A DNA stretch of 6,147 nucleotides, from NCBI GenBank assembly GCA_028867845.1, contig JAGWFU010000031.1:1-6147 (forward strand), in the 5' to 3' direction. The position numbers and the translations under genes are program-made. Shown piece after piece: positions 1-5,612 of the stretch. Within the stretch, counting starts at the first letter, position 1; every line of letters begins with the position of its first letter. Below the pieces are notes generated by a model. The model saw only the letters and a program-made list of their open reading frames with translations, did not search any database and was not told the origin of the DNA. Origin of the DNA: Microcaldota archaeon (GTDB lineage: Archaea; Micrarchaeota; Micrarchaeia; Micrarchaeales; Micrarchaeaceae).

Positions 1-11
1 AGCCGCTTGTA

Positions 12-46
12 ATAAAAAAGAACGAGCTGCGCCGCGAACGCGGCGC
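12..46 (-). terminator. Hairpin plus T-run terminator of the eL41-like gene
   Basis: A perfect 8-bp inverted repeat (29-36 with 39-46, two-base centre) lies 12 bases after the stop codon of the minus-strand gene. Read on the minus strand it is followed, seven bases later, by TTCTTTTTTATT (22 down to 11). Archaeal terminators are usually just T-runs; here a strong GC hairpin and a T-run occur together. No gene is visible in the remaining bases 1-28. Confidence 0.6.
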
Positions 47-57
47 CAGGGAGGAGA

Positions 58-171
58 TTATAGCTCTCCTACCCTTCTCTTCTGCTCGCGCTTGAGCCTC
101 TTCCTTCGCTTCTTGAGCCACTTCCAGCGCATCCTTCCCTTCTTCTTCCACTTTCTCGGTATGCTTCCCAA
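58..171 (-). CDS. eL41-like small ribosomal protein, 37 aa (or 24 aa from inner ATG)
   Basis: A very short, extremely basic open frame. From the inner ATG at 132 it starts MRWKWLKKRRKRLKR, which matches 11 of 15 positions of the eukaryotic eL41 N-terminus as I recall it (MRAKWRKKRMRRLKR); the tail EQKRRVGEL is less similar. eL41 is the smallest ribosomal protein, an Arg/Lys-rich helix at the subunit interface, with patchy archaeal distribution. I chose the TTG at 171 because GGTG (180-177) lies five bases before it and a TATA box lies 42 bases before it. This adds a basic 13-residue extension containing PRKWKKKGR. The homology instead begins exactly at the ATG at 132, so the 24-aa form remains possible. 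It is transcribed alone, divergently from the surface-protein gene, and ends before a terminator. Any short basic helix would resemble eL41 somewhat, but the spaced KW-KKR-RLKR pattern is specific. Confidence 0.66.
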   Translation of the reverse strand: MGSIPRKWKKKGRMRWKWLKKRRKRLKREQKRRVGEL

Positions 172-176
172 TATAA

Positions 177-183
177 CACCTTT
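177..183 (-). promoter_or_regulatory. Ribosome binding site for TTG start of eL41-like gene
   Basis: On the minus strand this reads AAAGGTG, complementary to the archaeal 16S rRNA 3' end, and is followed by five bases and then TTG. It is the main reason to prefer the TTG start over the inner ATG, which is preceded only by the purine-rich codons of the extension. Confidence 0.5.
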
Positions 184-206
184 TCACGTTCGTCAAAAGC
201 ATTAGG

Positions 207-230
207 TATTTAAGCGCTCCATATTAAATA
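207..230. promoter_or_regulatory. Divergent promoter pair: two TTAAATA boxes in dyad
   Basis: TTAAATA occurs at 224-230 on the plus strand and at 213-207 on the minus strand, forming a perfect 7-bp inverted repeat around a 10-bp spacer. Each box begins 42 bases before a start codon (ATG at 266, TTG at 171), so initiation about 25 bases downstream would give leaders of roughly 15 bases in both directions. The layout fits archaeal TATA/TBP promoters. The start sites are inferred and no BRE is clear. Confidence 0.6.
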
Positions 231-265
231 GCTAATGGTATGCCTGCGCAACGCTGCTGATTTTC

Positions 266-1324
266 ATGCACAAGTTCATCCTAGCCTACATAGTCGCCAT
301 CATAATAATGATACTGGTGGTCTACGCCGAGACCGGGTTCAACTTCAGCAAGATAGCGCATCCGATAACCCCAGGCTCTACCACCACCATATCTGGCGCA
401 TCATCTACCACTACGATATCATCTTCTGGTTCAGGCAACAGCACAGGCACATTAAGCACATGCGACACGCTATACCTTACCACTCCCTACTTGAATGCCA
501 GCCTCTCACAGAAGTGCTTCTCGTCCGGCGGGCTCTACGGCGTCTGGGTGGCGTCGGGCAACAGCGGCAAGGAGGTCGTGAAGATAACGGGCGCTGACAG
601 CAAGACCTACCTACTGCAGGCATCGGCATACAACTGCACTACATACTACGACAACATAACCCTGCCTGCGCAGGCGTACAACGTAACCTTGGAGACCGGA
701 CTAGGGGGCGGCACATGCGGCAACGCCCTGGTCAAGCTGAACAGGACCACGGCGCCGCCAGTACAGGTATACAGCGACGTCTACAACGGGCAGTTCTCCA
801 CAGGCACCTATCTAGGATGGGCCGAGACCAACCCTGGGTTTGGGACAGCGCCGCTCAACATAACATACGCAGTGAAGCCTTCAGTCAGCTGCTACGTGGG
901 GCAGCCATGGGCGGGCTACAACGGTACCTACTTCGCGACCAACTACAACTGCGGCCTCCAGGCTGGCGCGGGCAACCTTACCTCCAGCCTGTTCTACGTA
1001 AGCCCGACAAAGCCGTTCCTCAACTTCAGGATAATCAGCCCGGCCAGCGCCAACCTCTACGTGCTGATACTGGGCGGCAGCAACCAGCCGCTCGTCACGG
1101 CGCACTACAACACCTTCAACCACACAGCGTCGGGCAACGCGGCGACCACGTTCAGGAACGCAAGCATACCGCTCTCCGCATTCGTAGGCAAGCCCGTGAA
1201 GATAAGGCTCGTGGCCACGAGCTCTAACCAGCAGACCTACATGGCTGCGGGCGACTTCGCGCTCTCCAGCAGGCCCGTGACCACGCCTGGAATACTCTCC
1301 AGCCTGGTATTCAACGCAACCTAG
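266..1324 (+). CDS. Membrane-anchored secreted glycoprotein-like protein, unknown function
   Basis: A 352-residue protein with an uncleaved signal anchor or signal peptide at residues 4-20 (hydrophobic, Lys3 before it), a Ser/Thr/Gly-rich linker at about 36-65, then beta-rich extracellular sequence. I count 13 N-X-S/T sequons and six Cys (66, 84, 124, 151, 209, 229), suggesting N-glycosylation and up to three disulfides. Residues about 168-335 follow the rhythm of a jelly-roll domain (FSTGTYLGW, then LTSSLFYVSP, KPFLNFRI, LYVLILGG, IPLSAFVGKPVKIRLVA, GDFALSS), as in levanase-type or carbohydrate-binding folds; this is pattern inference only. The ATG at 266 is the first start after an in-frame stop at 233 and lies 42 bases after a TATA box. 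Only seven bases separate it from the next gene, so it is probably co-transcribed with the lipoate ligase genes, an unexpected pairing. I do not recognise a named family. Confidence 0.88.
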   Translation: MHKFILAYIVAIIIMILVVYAETGFNFSKIAHPITPGSTTTISGASSTTTISSSGSGNSTGTLSTCDTLYLTTPYLNASLSQKCFSSGGLYGVWVASGNSGKEVVKITGADSKTYLLQASAYNCTTYYDNITLPAQAYNVTLETGLGGGTCGNALVKLNRTTAPPVQVYSDVYNGQFSTGTYLGWAETNPGFGTAPLNITYAVKPSVSCYVGQPWAGYNGTYFATNYNCGLQAGAGNLTSSLFYVSPTKPFLNFRIISPASANLYVLILGGSNQPLVTAHYNTFNHTASGNAATTFRNASIPLSAFVGKPVKIRLVATSSNQQTYMAAGDFALSSRPVTTPGILSSLVFNAT

Positions 1325-1331
1325 TGTATGG

Positions 1332-1616
1332 ATGGAGGGCATAGCCAAGCAGAAGGTCCCGGGCGGCAAGCTCCTTATCATCAAGGTAAGGTACAACGAG
1401 AATATAGAAGACATCAAGATACTGGGCGACTTCTTCATCTACCCCGAGAGCGCGGTAATTGACATAGAGGCGGCGATTATGGGGATGGCCTCCCGCTCCT
1501 CCGAGGAATCCCTGATTGGCTCGATCGAGGCGGCAGTGGAGAGGGCAGGCGCGGAGATGATAGGCATAACCCCTCTTGCGATAGCGCAGACGCTCAGGGC
1601 GGCGATGATGAAATGA
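1332..1616 (+). CDS. lplB: Lipoate-protein ligase C-terminal-domain subunit (LplB-type)
   Basis: A 94-residue protein matching the small C-terminal domain of lipoate-protein ligase A, which in Thermoplasma is a separate gene beside lplA. Recognisable are PGGKLLIIKVRY (residues 10-21), ILGDFFIYPE (30-39, the family's GDFF-PE core) and a helical C-terminal half ending in TLRAAMMK. In the Thermoplasma system both subunits are needed to form lipoyl-AMP and transfer lipoate to an E2 or H protein. Start: the ATG at 1332 follows AGTG by five bases and the previous stop by seven. Its stop TGA overlaps the ATG of lplA (ATGA), indicating translational coupling and roughly equal synthesis of the two subunits. 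Length is normal for the stand-alone domain. It is predicted to be cytoplasmic, with no signal or membrane segment. Confidence 0.87.
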   Translation: MEGIAKQKVPGGKLLIIKVRYNENIEDIKILGDFFIYPESAVIDIEAAIMGMASRSSEESLIGSIEAAVERAGAEMIGITPLAIAQTLRAAMMK

Positions 1617-2356
1617 GATGGAGGATAATAGAGCTGGAGACGCACGACGCCTACTTCAACATGGCTGCGGACCAGGCGATAGCCGAGTCTGTGGCCGCTG
1701 GCGCTGATCCGACTATCAGGTTCTACAAGTGGCATCCCAGCGCGGTGTCCATAGGATGCTTCCAGTCCATGAACGACGAGGTCGACACAGCTAAGTGCAG
1801 GGAGGAGGGAATAGACTTTGTGCGCAGAAGAACGGGCGGCGGGGCAGTATTCCACGATGAAAATGGAGAGGTTACATACAGCGTTATAGCCCTAGAGCAG
1901 GATATGCCGAAGGGTGTTATCGACAGCTACAGGCTCATCTGCGGATGGATAATCGACTCGCTCTCCACGATCGGCATCACAGCATCGTTCGCTCCAATAA
2001 ACGACATAGTGGTGAGCGGCAAGAAGATATCGGGCAACGCACAGACTAGGCGGGACGGAGTGCTCCTGCAGCACGGCACGGTGCTCTACGACACCAACCT
2101 GACAAGGATGTTCTCGCTGCTCAAGGTGGACAACGCCAAGCTCTCCGACAAGGCCATCCGGAGCGTGGAGGAGAGGGTCACCAAGGCGCTCGACTACTCT
2201 AAGATATCGCAGGACGACCTATACAGGGCACTGCTCTCAGGATTCACAAAGGGAAAAGACTCCTATACTGGGAAGATGACGGAAGCTGAGATGAAGAGAG
2301 CGGAATCGCTGGCAGATAAGGTCTATAAGTCTGACGACTGGAACTTCTCCAGATGA
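1613..2356 (+). CDS. lplA: Lipoate-protein ligase A, catalytic subunit
   Basis: A 247-residue protein with the LplA/BPL/LipB catalytic fold. Family motifs are intact: RFYKWHPSAVSIGCFQS (36-52), RRRTGGGAVFHD (71-82, lipoate and ATP pocket) and GKKISGNAQ (136-144), in which Lys138 corresponds to the catalytic lysine, then LLQHGTVLY (151-159). The C-terminus KVYKSDDWNFSR is the segment that in bacterial LplA leads into the small domain; here that domain is the separate upstream gene. It activates lipoate or octanoate with ATP and transfers it to a lysine of a carrier protein in the cytoplasm. The start ATG overlaps the upstream stop by 4 nt. The gene converges on lipA, which would finish octanoylated targets, so this ligase may serve both salvage and de novo assembly; no LipB is seen here. 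The related biotin ligases do not share the RRRTGGGAVFHD form, so LplA is the better call. Confidence 0.94.
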   Translation: MRWRIIELETHDAYFNMAADQAIAESVAAGADPTIRFYKWHPSAVSIGCFQSMNDEVDTAKCREEGIDFVRRRTGGGAVFHDENGEVTYSVIALEQDMPKGVIDSYRLICGWIIDSLSTIGITASFAPINDIVVSGKKISGNAQTRRDGVLLQHGTVLYDTNLTRMFSLLKVDNAKLSDKAIRSVEERVTKALDYSKISQDDLYRALLSGFTKGKDSYTGKMTEAEMKRAESLADKVYKSDDWNFSR

Positions 2357-2359
2357 TCA
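2354..2359. other. Abutting convergent stop codons (TGATCA)
   Basis: The palindrome TGATCA supplies the stop of lplA on the plus strand (2354-2356) and of lipA on the minus strand (2357-2359). No base lies between the two coding regions, and neither gene has room for its own terminator, so transcripts probably overlap at their 3' ends. Confidence 0.9.
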
Positions 2360-3223
2360 GCTCTTCACCATCGCGCTTATGAAGTGCTCGCCCGCCTTGT
2401 AGGAGCTCCTGACGAACGGCCCCGAAGCTGCGTACTTGAATCCCATCTCCAATGCCTTCTTCCTGAAGTACTCGAAACGCTCAGGTCTTACATACTCCTT
2501 CAGTTCTGCGTGCCTCTCGCTGGGCCTCAGGTACTGGCCTATAGCTATAAAGTCCACGCCAACCTTCCTGAGGTCCGCCATAGCCTCAAGCACCTGCTCC
2601 TCTGTCTCGCCCATCCCGAGCATCAGTGCGGACTTGGTGTACCGCTTCGGGTCTATCGTCTTCACGTTTCCAAGGACCTGCAGCGACTGCCTGTAGGCCG
2701 CTCTCCTGTCCCTTATCCTATCGGACATCGGCTCAACGGTCTCTATGTTATGCCCCACTACGTCGGGCTTCGCATCCACCACCCGCCTGAGGCATTCCAT
2801 GTCGCCCCTGAAATCGGGAATCAGGACCTCTACCATCGTGTCAGGGTTCAGTTTCTTTATCTCCCTGACGCAACTTGCGAAGTGGGCAGAGCCCTGGTCC
2901 TCGAGGTCGTCCCTGCACACCGATGTTATCACTATATAAGACAGACCCCACTTCTTCACCACGTTGGCCAGCTTGATCGGCTCGAGCGGGTCCACCGAGC
3001 TTCCTTTTGCGCTCTTCGAGACCGCGCAGAACCTGCATCCCCTCGTGCAAAGCTCGCCCAGAACCATGAAGGTCGCGGTGCCGGTGCTCCAGCAATCGGT
3101 TATGTTCGGGCAATGAGCCTCTACGCAGACCGTATGCAGGTTGTAGGCGCTTATCGTCTCCTTTATCTCCGCGTACTTTTCCGTGGAGGCGGGCCTTATC
3201 GCCAGCCACTCAGGCTTCGTCAT
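2357..3223 (-). CDS. lipA: Lipoyl synthase LipA (radical SAM)
   Basis: A 288-residue enzyme that inserts sulfur at C6 and C8 of a protein-bound octanoyl group, giving lipoyl. Both iron-sulfur sites are visible: the auxiliary cluster CX4CX5C (Cys33, Cys38, Cys44 in CVEAHCPNITDC) and the radical SAM CX3CX2C (Cys59, Cys63, Cys66 in CTRGCRFC). The C-terminal FVRSSYKAGE (270-279) carries the RSSY motif whose serine ligates the auxiliary cluster. Other LipA signatures are GTATFMVLGELC and IVITSVCRDDL; Cys103 in the latter stands where Asp is common. The ATG at 3223 is chosen because GGTG lies five bases upstream, a TATA box starts 39 bases upstream, and MTKPEWL matches usual LipA starts. An upstream in-frame start at 3328 would add 35 residues across the promoter and into the divergent gene. 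Length is normal. It is convergent with lplA and functionally paired with it. Confidence 0.96.
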   Translation of the reverse strand: MTKPEWLAIRPASTEKYAEIKETISAYNLHTVCVEAHCPNITDCWSTGTATFMVLGELCTRGCRFCAVSKSAKGSSVDPLEPIKLANVVKKWGLSYIVITSVCRDDLEDQGSAHFASCVREIKKLNPDTMVEVLIPDFRGDMECLRRVVDAKPDVVGHNIETVEPMSDRIRDRRAAYRQSLQVLGNVKTIDPKRYTKSALMLGMGETEEQVLEAMADLRKVGVDFIAIGQYLRPSERHAELKEYVRPERFEYFRKKALEMGFKYAASGPFVRSSYKAGEHFISAMVKS

Positions 3224-3228
3224 CTTTA

Positions 3229-3232
3229 CACC
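3229..3232 (-). promoter_or_regulatory. Ribosome binding site deciding the lipA start
   Basis: GGTG on the minus strand, five bases before the ATG at 3223. The same GGTG-N5 spacing precedes the eL41-like TTG. It favours the 288-residue LipA over a longer version. Confidence 0.6.
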
Positions 3233-3252
3233 ATGTATCCTTGCAAAGGCAA

Positions 3253-3264
3253 GATATTTATACC
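3253..3264. promoter_or_regulatory. Shared TATA element of lipA and the divergent surface-protein gene
   Basis: The minus strand reads GGTATAAATATC, a strong archaeal TATA box starting 39 bases before the lipA ATG (3262 to 3223). The plus strand of the same element reads TATTTATA from 3255, also 39 bases before the GTG at 3294. The element is centred exactly between the two start codons. It could drive both genes, although CAAATAT at 3264-3270 is an alternative for the plus-strand gene. Start sites are inferred. Confidence 0.55.
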
Positions 3265-3284
3265 AAATATGCGCATAAAATACT

Positions 3285-3289
3285 GTGAT
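3285..3289 (+). promoter_or_regulatory. Ribosome binding site supporting the GTG start at 3294
   Basis: GTGAT matches the core of the archaeal Shine-Dalgarno consensus and ends four bases before the GTG at 3294. The GTG at 3285, another in-frame candidate, would be consumed by this site. Confidence 0.4.
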
Positions 3290-3293
3290 TTCG

Positions 3294-5585
3294 GTGAAAG
3301 CCCAATCCGCGATGGAGTACCTCACCACCTACGGCTGGGCGCTACTCATAGTGGGCATCGTCACCGCAATCCTGTACCTATACTCAACGACCCCGACCAC
3401 CATCGTCCCGACCACGTGCGTCTTCGTCACCGGCGCATACTGCAACGCCATAGTGGTGGGAGCTAATTCCATAACTCACGCCACTACAGTAGCCCTGTTC
3501 CTCACCAACTCGCAGCCATACCCAATCGCAACGCCATACCTCTACGCGCAGCTCAACGGAGCCAATACGACGCAGGCGAAGTGCTCCCCCAACTACGTGG
3601 TCCAGGCGGGATCCATGATCTGCGTGCTCAACCTCCCCATCAAGAGCTCGCTGGGCCAGTTCCTCGCAGGCAGGCTCTACCTCAACGTCACCTACTGCGG
3701 CATCAACCCCAACTACACCCAATCCAACCTCTGCAGCGGCGCCCCCAGGGAGACCTACGCGGGCAAGTTCACATCCCACATAGAGCCCCTGATAAACACT
3801 AACACCACAATAACGCTCACCGCAAGTAACTCCACCCAGGCGGCCAACAACGCCAGGGATCCGCTGGTTGCAACAGTCAAACTCCTGGGCTACCCACTCT
3901 CAGGCGCAACTGTCAACTTCACTGCCAACGTCCTGGGATACACCATATCCCCCAACTACACCACTACCAACACCACTGGGAAGGCGCTGAGCTACATATC
4001 AGGATCAAAATCAGGCAACGTGCTGGTGACCGCTTCATATGCGGGACTGGAGACAAATACACTAATACAGTTCGTTCCCGCGTACAACGTCAAGTTCGAC
4101 ATCAACTGGCCCTACTGCTCGCAGGCTGGGCAGATAATCACCATAGACGGTATATCATACACCTGCTCCCAGCTATCATCCTCTACGCTCTCATGGGGTT
4201 CTGGCACTACGCACTCCTGCGTCATCAACAATCCCGTGACCGTGAACTCCTTGGTGAGGGGCCAGTGCAGCATAACATCCGGTTCGGTGGGATCGGTCTG
4301 CACAGCCAACTCCAACACCACGATAACGATAAACTGCACGACGCAGTACCTGCTCACAATGTCAGCCAGTCCATCCAGCGGAGGTTCAGTGTCCCCCACG
4401 ACCAACTGGTACAACGCCGCCGCAGTCGTCCCCATCAGCCAGTCAGCAAATTCAGGCTTCCAGTTCAACGGATGGACCGGCACGGGAACAGTGTCCTACA
4501 CAGGGGCATCTTCATCAGCATCGATCACCATGAACTCCCCGATCAGCGAGATATCATCTTACGTCACCAACGTAGTGTTCACGGAATCAGGGCTTCCAGG
4601 AGGAACACAGTGGTCGGTAACCCTGAACGGCAACACCATCCAGTCAACAGGAACATCGATAACCTACTACAACCTCGCCCCAGGCTCCTACCCCTGGAGC
4701 ACAGCATCTACAGTATCCTGCGGGATGGGATGCCAGTACCTTGCATCCGCGACATCAGGGACGGTGTCCACCTCTTCAGGTTCAGCGATACAGCAAGTAT
4801 CATACACAACCCAGTACTACCTCACGATGACCTCTGGATCCGGCGGCAGCATCTCCCCTGCAAGCGGTTGGTACAATTCGGGCTCACAGACAACAATAAC
4901 CGCCACGCCTTCATCAGGCTACTACCTGCAAGACTGGAGCGGAACAGGGGCAGGCTCGTACAGCGGCACCACGCCCTCTACATCAGTAACTATTAACGGA
5001 CCCATAACAGAGGCCGCTGCATTCCAAAATGGCTTCTATCTGACTATCGCATCCAGTTCCGGCGGCACAGCCTCACCTTCAAGTGCCTGGTACGCACCTG
5101 GAAGCGCAGTCACTATAACCGCCACGCCATCATCGGGCTATGGATTCACTGGTTGGTCAGGCTCCGGCACAGGCTCCTATTCTGGCGCATCCAGTTCTGC
5201 AACTGTGACTTTGAACTCCAATATAACCGAGACCGCAAGCTTCAGCAACGTACCGCAGTCATACAGTTGGACTCAGACAGCCTCACCTGCTGGCTGCCAA
5301 AACTTCTACCAATGCGACCAATATGGCTGTTATACTGTCGTAGGATGCACCTCTACCTCTTGCTCCGAAACTTATTACACGCAGCCGAATTGCGCAGGCA
5401 CGCCGATTAGTGCCACCTCAAAGGCAGGGACGTGCCCCGCAGACCCTAGCTCATCCACTCAGACCTGCGAATGCGATGGTTGCGCCGGCCACGAATGCAG
5501 CTACGATACATGCATCAACCCCAACAACATCTACTGCATTAACACTTCCTACCCTATAGATGGCTCTGGTTGCACAAATACCTGA
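3294..5585 (+). CDS. Class III signal peptide modular surface protein (adhesin-like)
   Basis: A 763-residue protein starting MKAQSAMEYLTTYGWA: a pilin-type class III signal, probably cleaved after Ala3, with Glu at mature position +5 and a hydrophobic helix at about 10-30. Next come a Cys-containing N-terminal region (about 40-160), a Big/invasin-like Ig region (about 166-260), a six-Cys region (about 261-350), a Flg_new/InlB-B-type repeat (352-423), an ESGLPGGTQWSVTLNG domain common in archaeal surface proteins (about 426-505), two more repeats (508-579, 581-652) and a tail with 14 Cys (about 653-763). Many N-X-S/T sequons point to glycosylation outside the cell. Pilins are usually 100-250 residues, so this looks like an adhesin or pilus-tip protein rather than a major pilin (inference). 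GTG at 3294 is chosen for its binding site, TATA spacing and family-typical N-terminus; a GTG at 3285 would add three residues. It is divergent from lipA, and another secreted-protein gene follows closely. The ligand is unknown. Confidence 0.9.
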   Translation: MKAQSAMEYLTTYGWALLIVGIVTAILYLYSTTPTTIVPTTCVFVTGAYCNAIVVGANSITHATTVALFLTNSQPYPIATPYLYAQLNGANTTQAKCSPNYVVQAGSMICVLNLPIKSSLGQFLAGRLYLNVTYCGINPNYTQSNLCSGAPRETYAGKFTSHIEPLINTNTTITLTASNSTQAANNARDPLVATVKLLGYPLSGATVNFTANVLGYTISPNYTTTNTTGKALSYISGSKSGNVLVTASYAGLETNTLIQFVPAYNVKFDINWPYCSQAGQIITIDGISYTCSQLSSSTLSWGSGTTHSCVINNPVTVNSLVRGQCSITSGSVGSVCTANSNTTITINCTTQYLLTMSASPSSGGSVSPTTNWYNAAAVVPISQSANSGFQFNGWTGTGTVSYTGASSSASITMNSPISEISSYVTNVVFTESGLPGGTQWSVTLNGNTIQSTGTSITYYNLAPGSYPWSTASTVSCGMGCQYLASATSGTVSTSSGSAIQQVSYTTQYYLTMTSGSGGSISPASGWYNSGSQTTITATPSSGYYLQDWSGTGAGSYSGTTPSTSVTINGPITEAAAFQNGFYLTIASSSGGTASPSSAWYAPGSAVTITATPSSGYGFTGWSGSGTGSYSGASSSATVTLNSNITETASFSNVPQSYSWTQTASPAGCQNFYQCDQYGCYTVVGCTSTSCSETYYTQPNCAGTPISATSKAGTCPADPSSSTQTCECDGCAGHECSYDTCINPNNIYCINTSYPIDGSGCTNT
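4347..4562 (+). repeat. Degenerate first copy of the 72-residue surface repeat
   Basis: Encodes residues 352-423 of the surface protein. It keeps the frame of the later copies (LTMSASPSSGGSVSP, NWYN, NGWTGTG, SYTGASSS, ITMNSPI) but has lost the TITATP strand seen in them, and it is separated from them by the ESGLP domain. Confidence 0.7.
4815..5249 (+). repeat. Two tandem 72-residue Flg_new/InlB-type repeats
   Basis: Encodes residues 508-579 and 581-652 of the surface protein. By eye about 43 of 72 positions are identical, including SGG--SP---WY, TITATPSSGY, WSG-G-GSYSG and ITE-A-F. DNA around 4900-4921 and 5121-5142 is nearly identical, so the pair probably arose by duplication within the gene. 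Such repeats form small beta-rich modules in extracellular stalks. Confidence 0.85.
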
Positions 5586-5589
5586 GGTG
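5584..5589 (+). promoter_or_regulatory. Ribosome binding site overlapping the upstream stop codon
   Basis: GAGGTG, the strongest Shine-Dalgarno match in the window, shares bases with the TGA stop of the preceding gene. It is five bases before an in-frame ATA (5595), eight before a CTG (5598) and 23 before the first ATG (5613), which leaves the true start of the next gene uncertain. Confidence 0.5.
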
Positions 5590-5612
5590 TCCACATACTG
5601 TCAAGAATAAAT

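Noticed and set aside
235..597. A 120-codon plus-strand frame overlapping the first surface protein
   Set aside because: It is His/Arg-rich shadow sequence; the frame from 266 has the signal anchor, sequons and Ser/Thr linker expected of a real gene.
881..1855. Two minus-strand open frames (881-1438 and 1439-1855)
   Set aside because: Both oppose well-supported genes (surface protein, lplB, lplA) and show no domain, binding site or promoter of their own.
3224..3328. Longer LipA starting at 3328
   Set aside because: The extra 35 residues span the TATA element and the start of the divergent gene, and lack LipA similarity; the ATG at 3223 has a binding site and family-typical N-terminus.
2384..3466. 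A 360-codon plus-strand open frame opposite lipA
   Set aside because: It lies antisense to a clear LipA with all motifs, crosses the divergent promoter, and has a Leu/His/Arg-rich composition typical of a shadow frame.
4347..5249. CRISPR-like or noncoding repeat array
   Set aside because: The periodicity is about 72 codons, lies within one open frame and is conserved at the protein level, so it is a protein domain repeat.
5583..5585. TGA readthrough or a split gene joining the two surface proteins, which share a frame
   Set aside because: A strong binding site and a signal-peptide-like segment directly follow the TGA, which fits a new gene; no recoding signal is visible.
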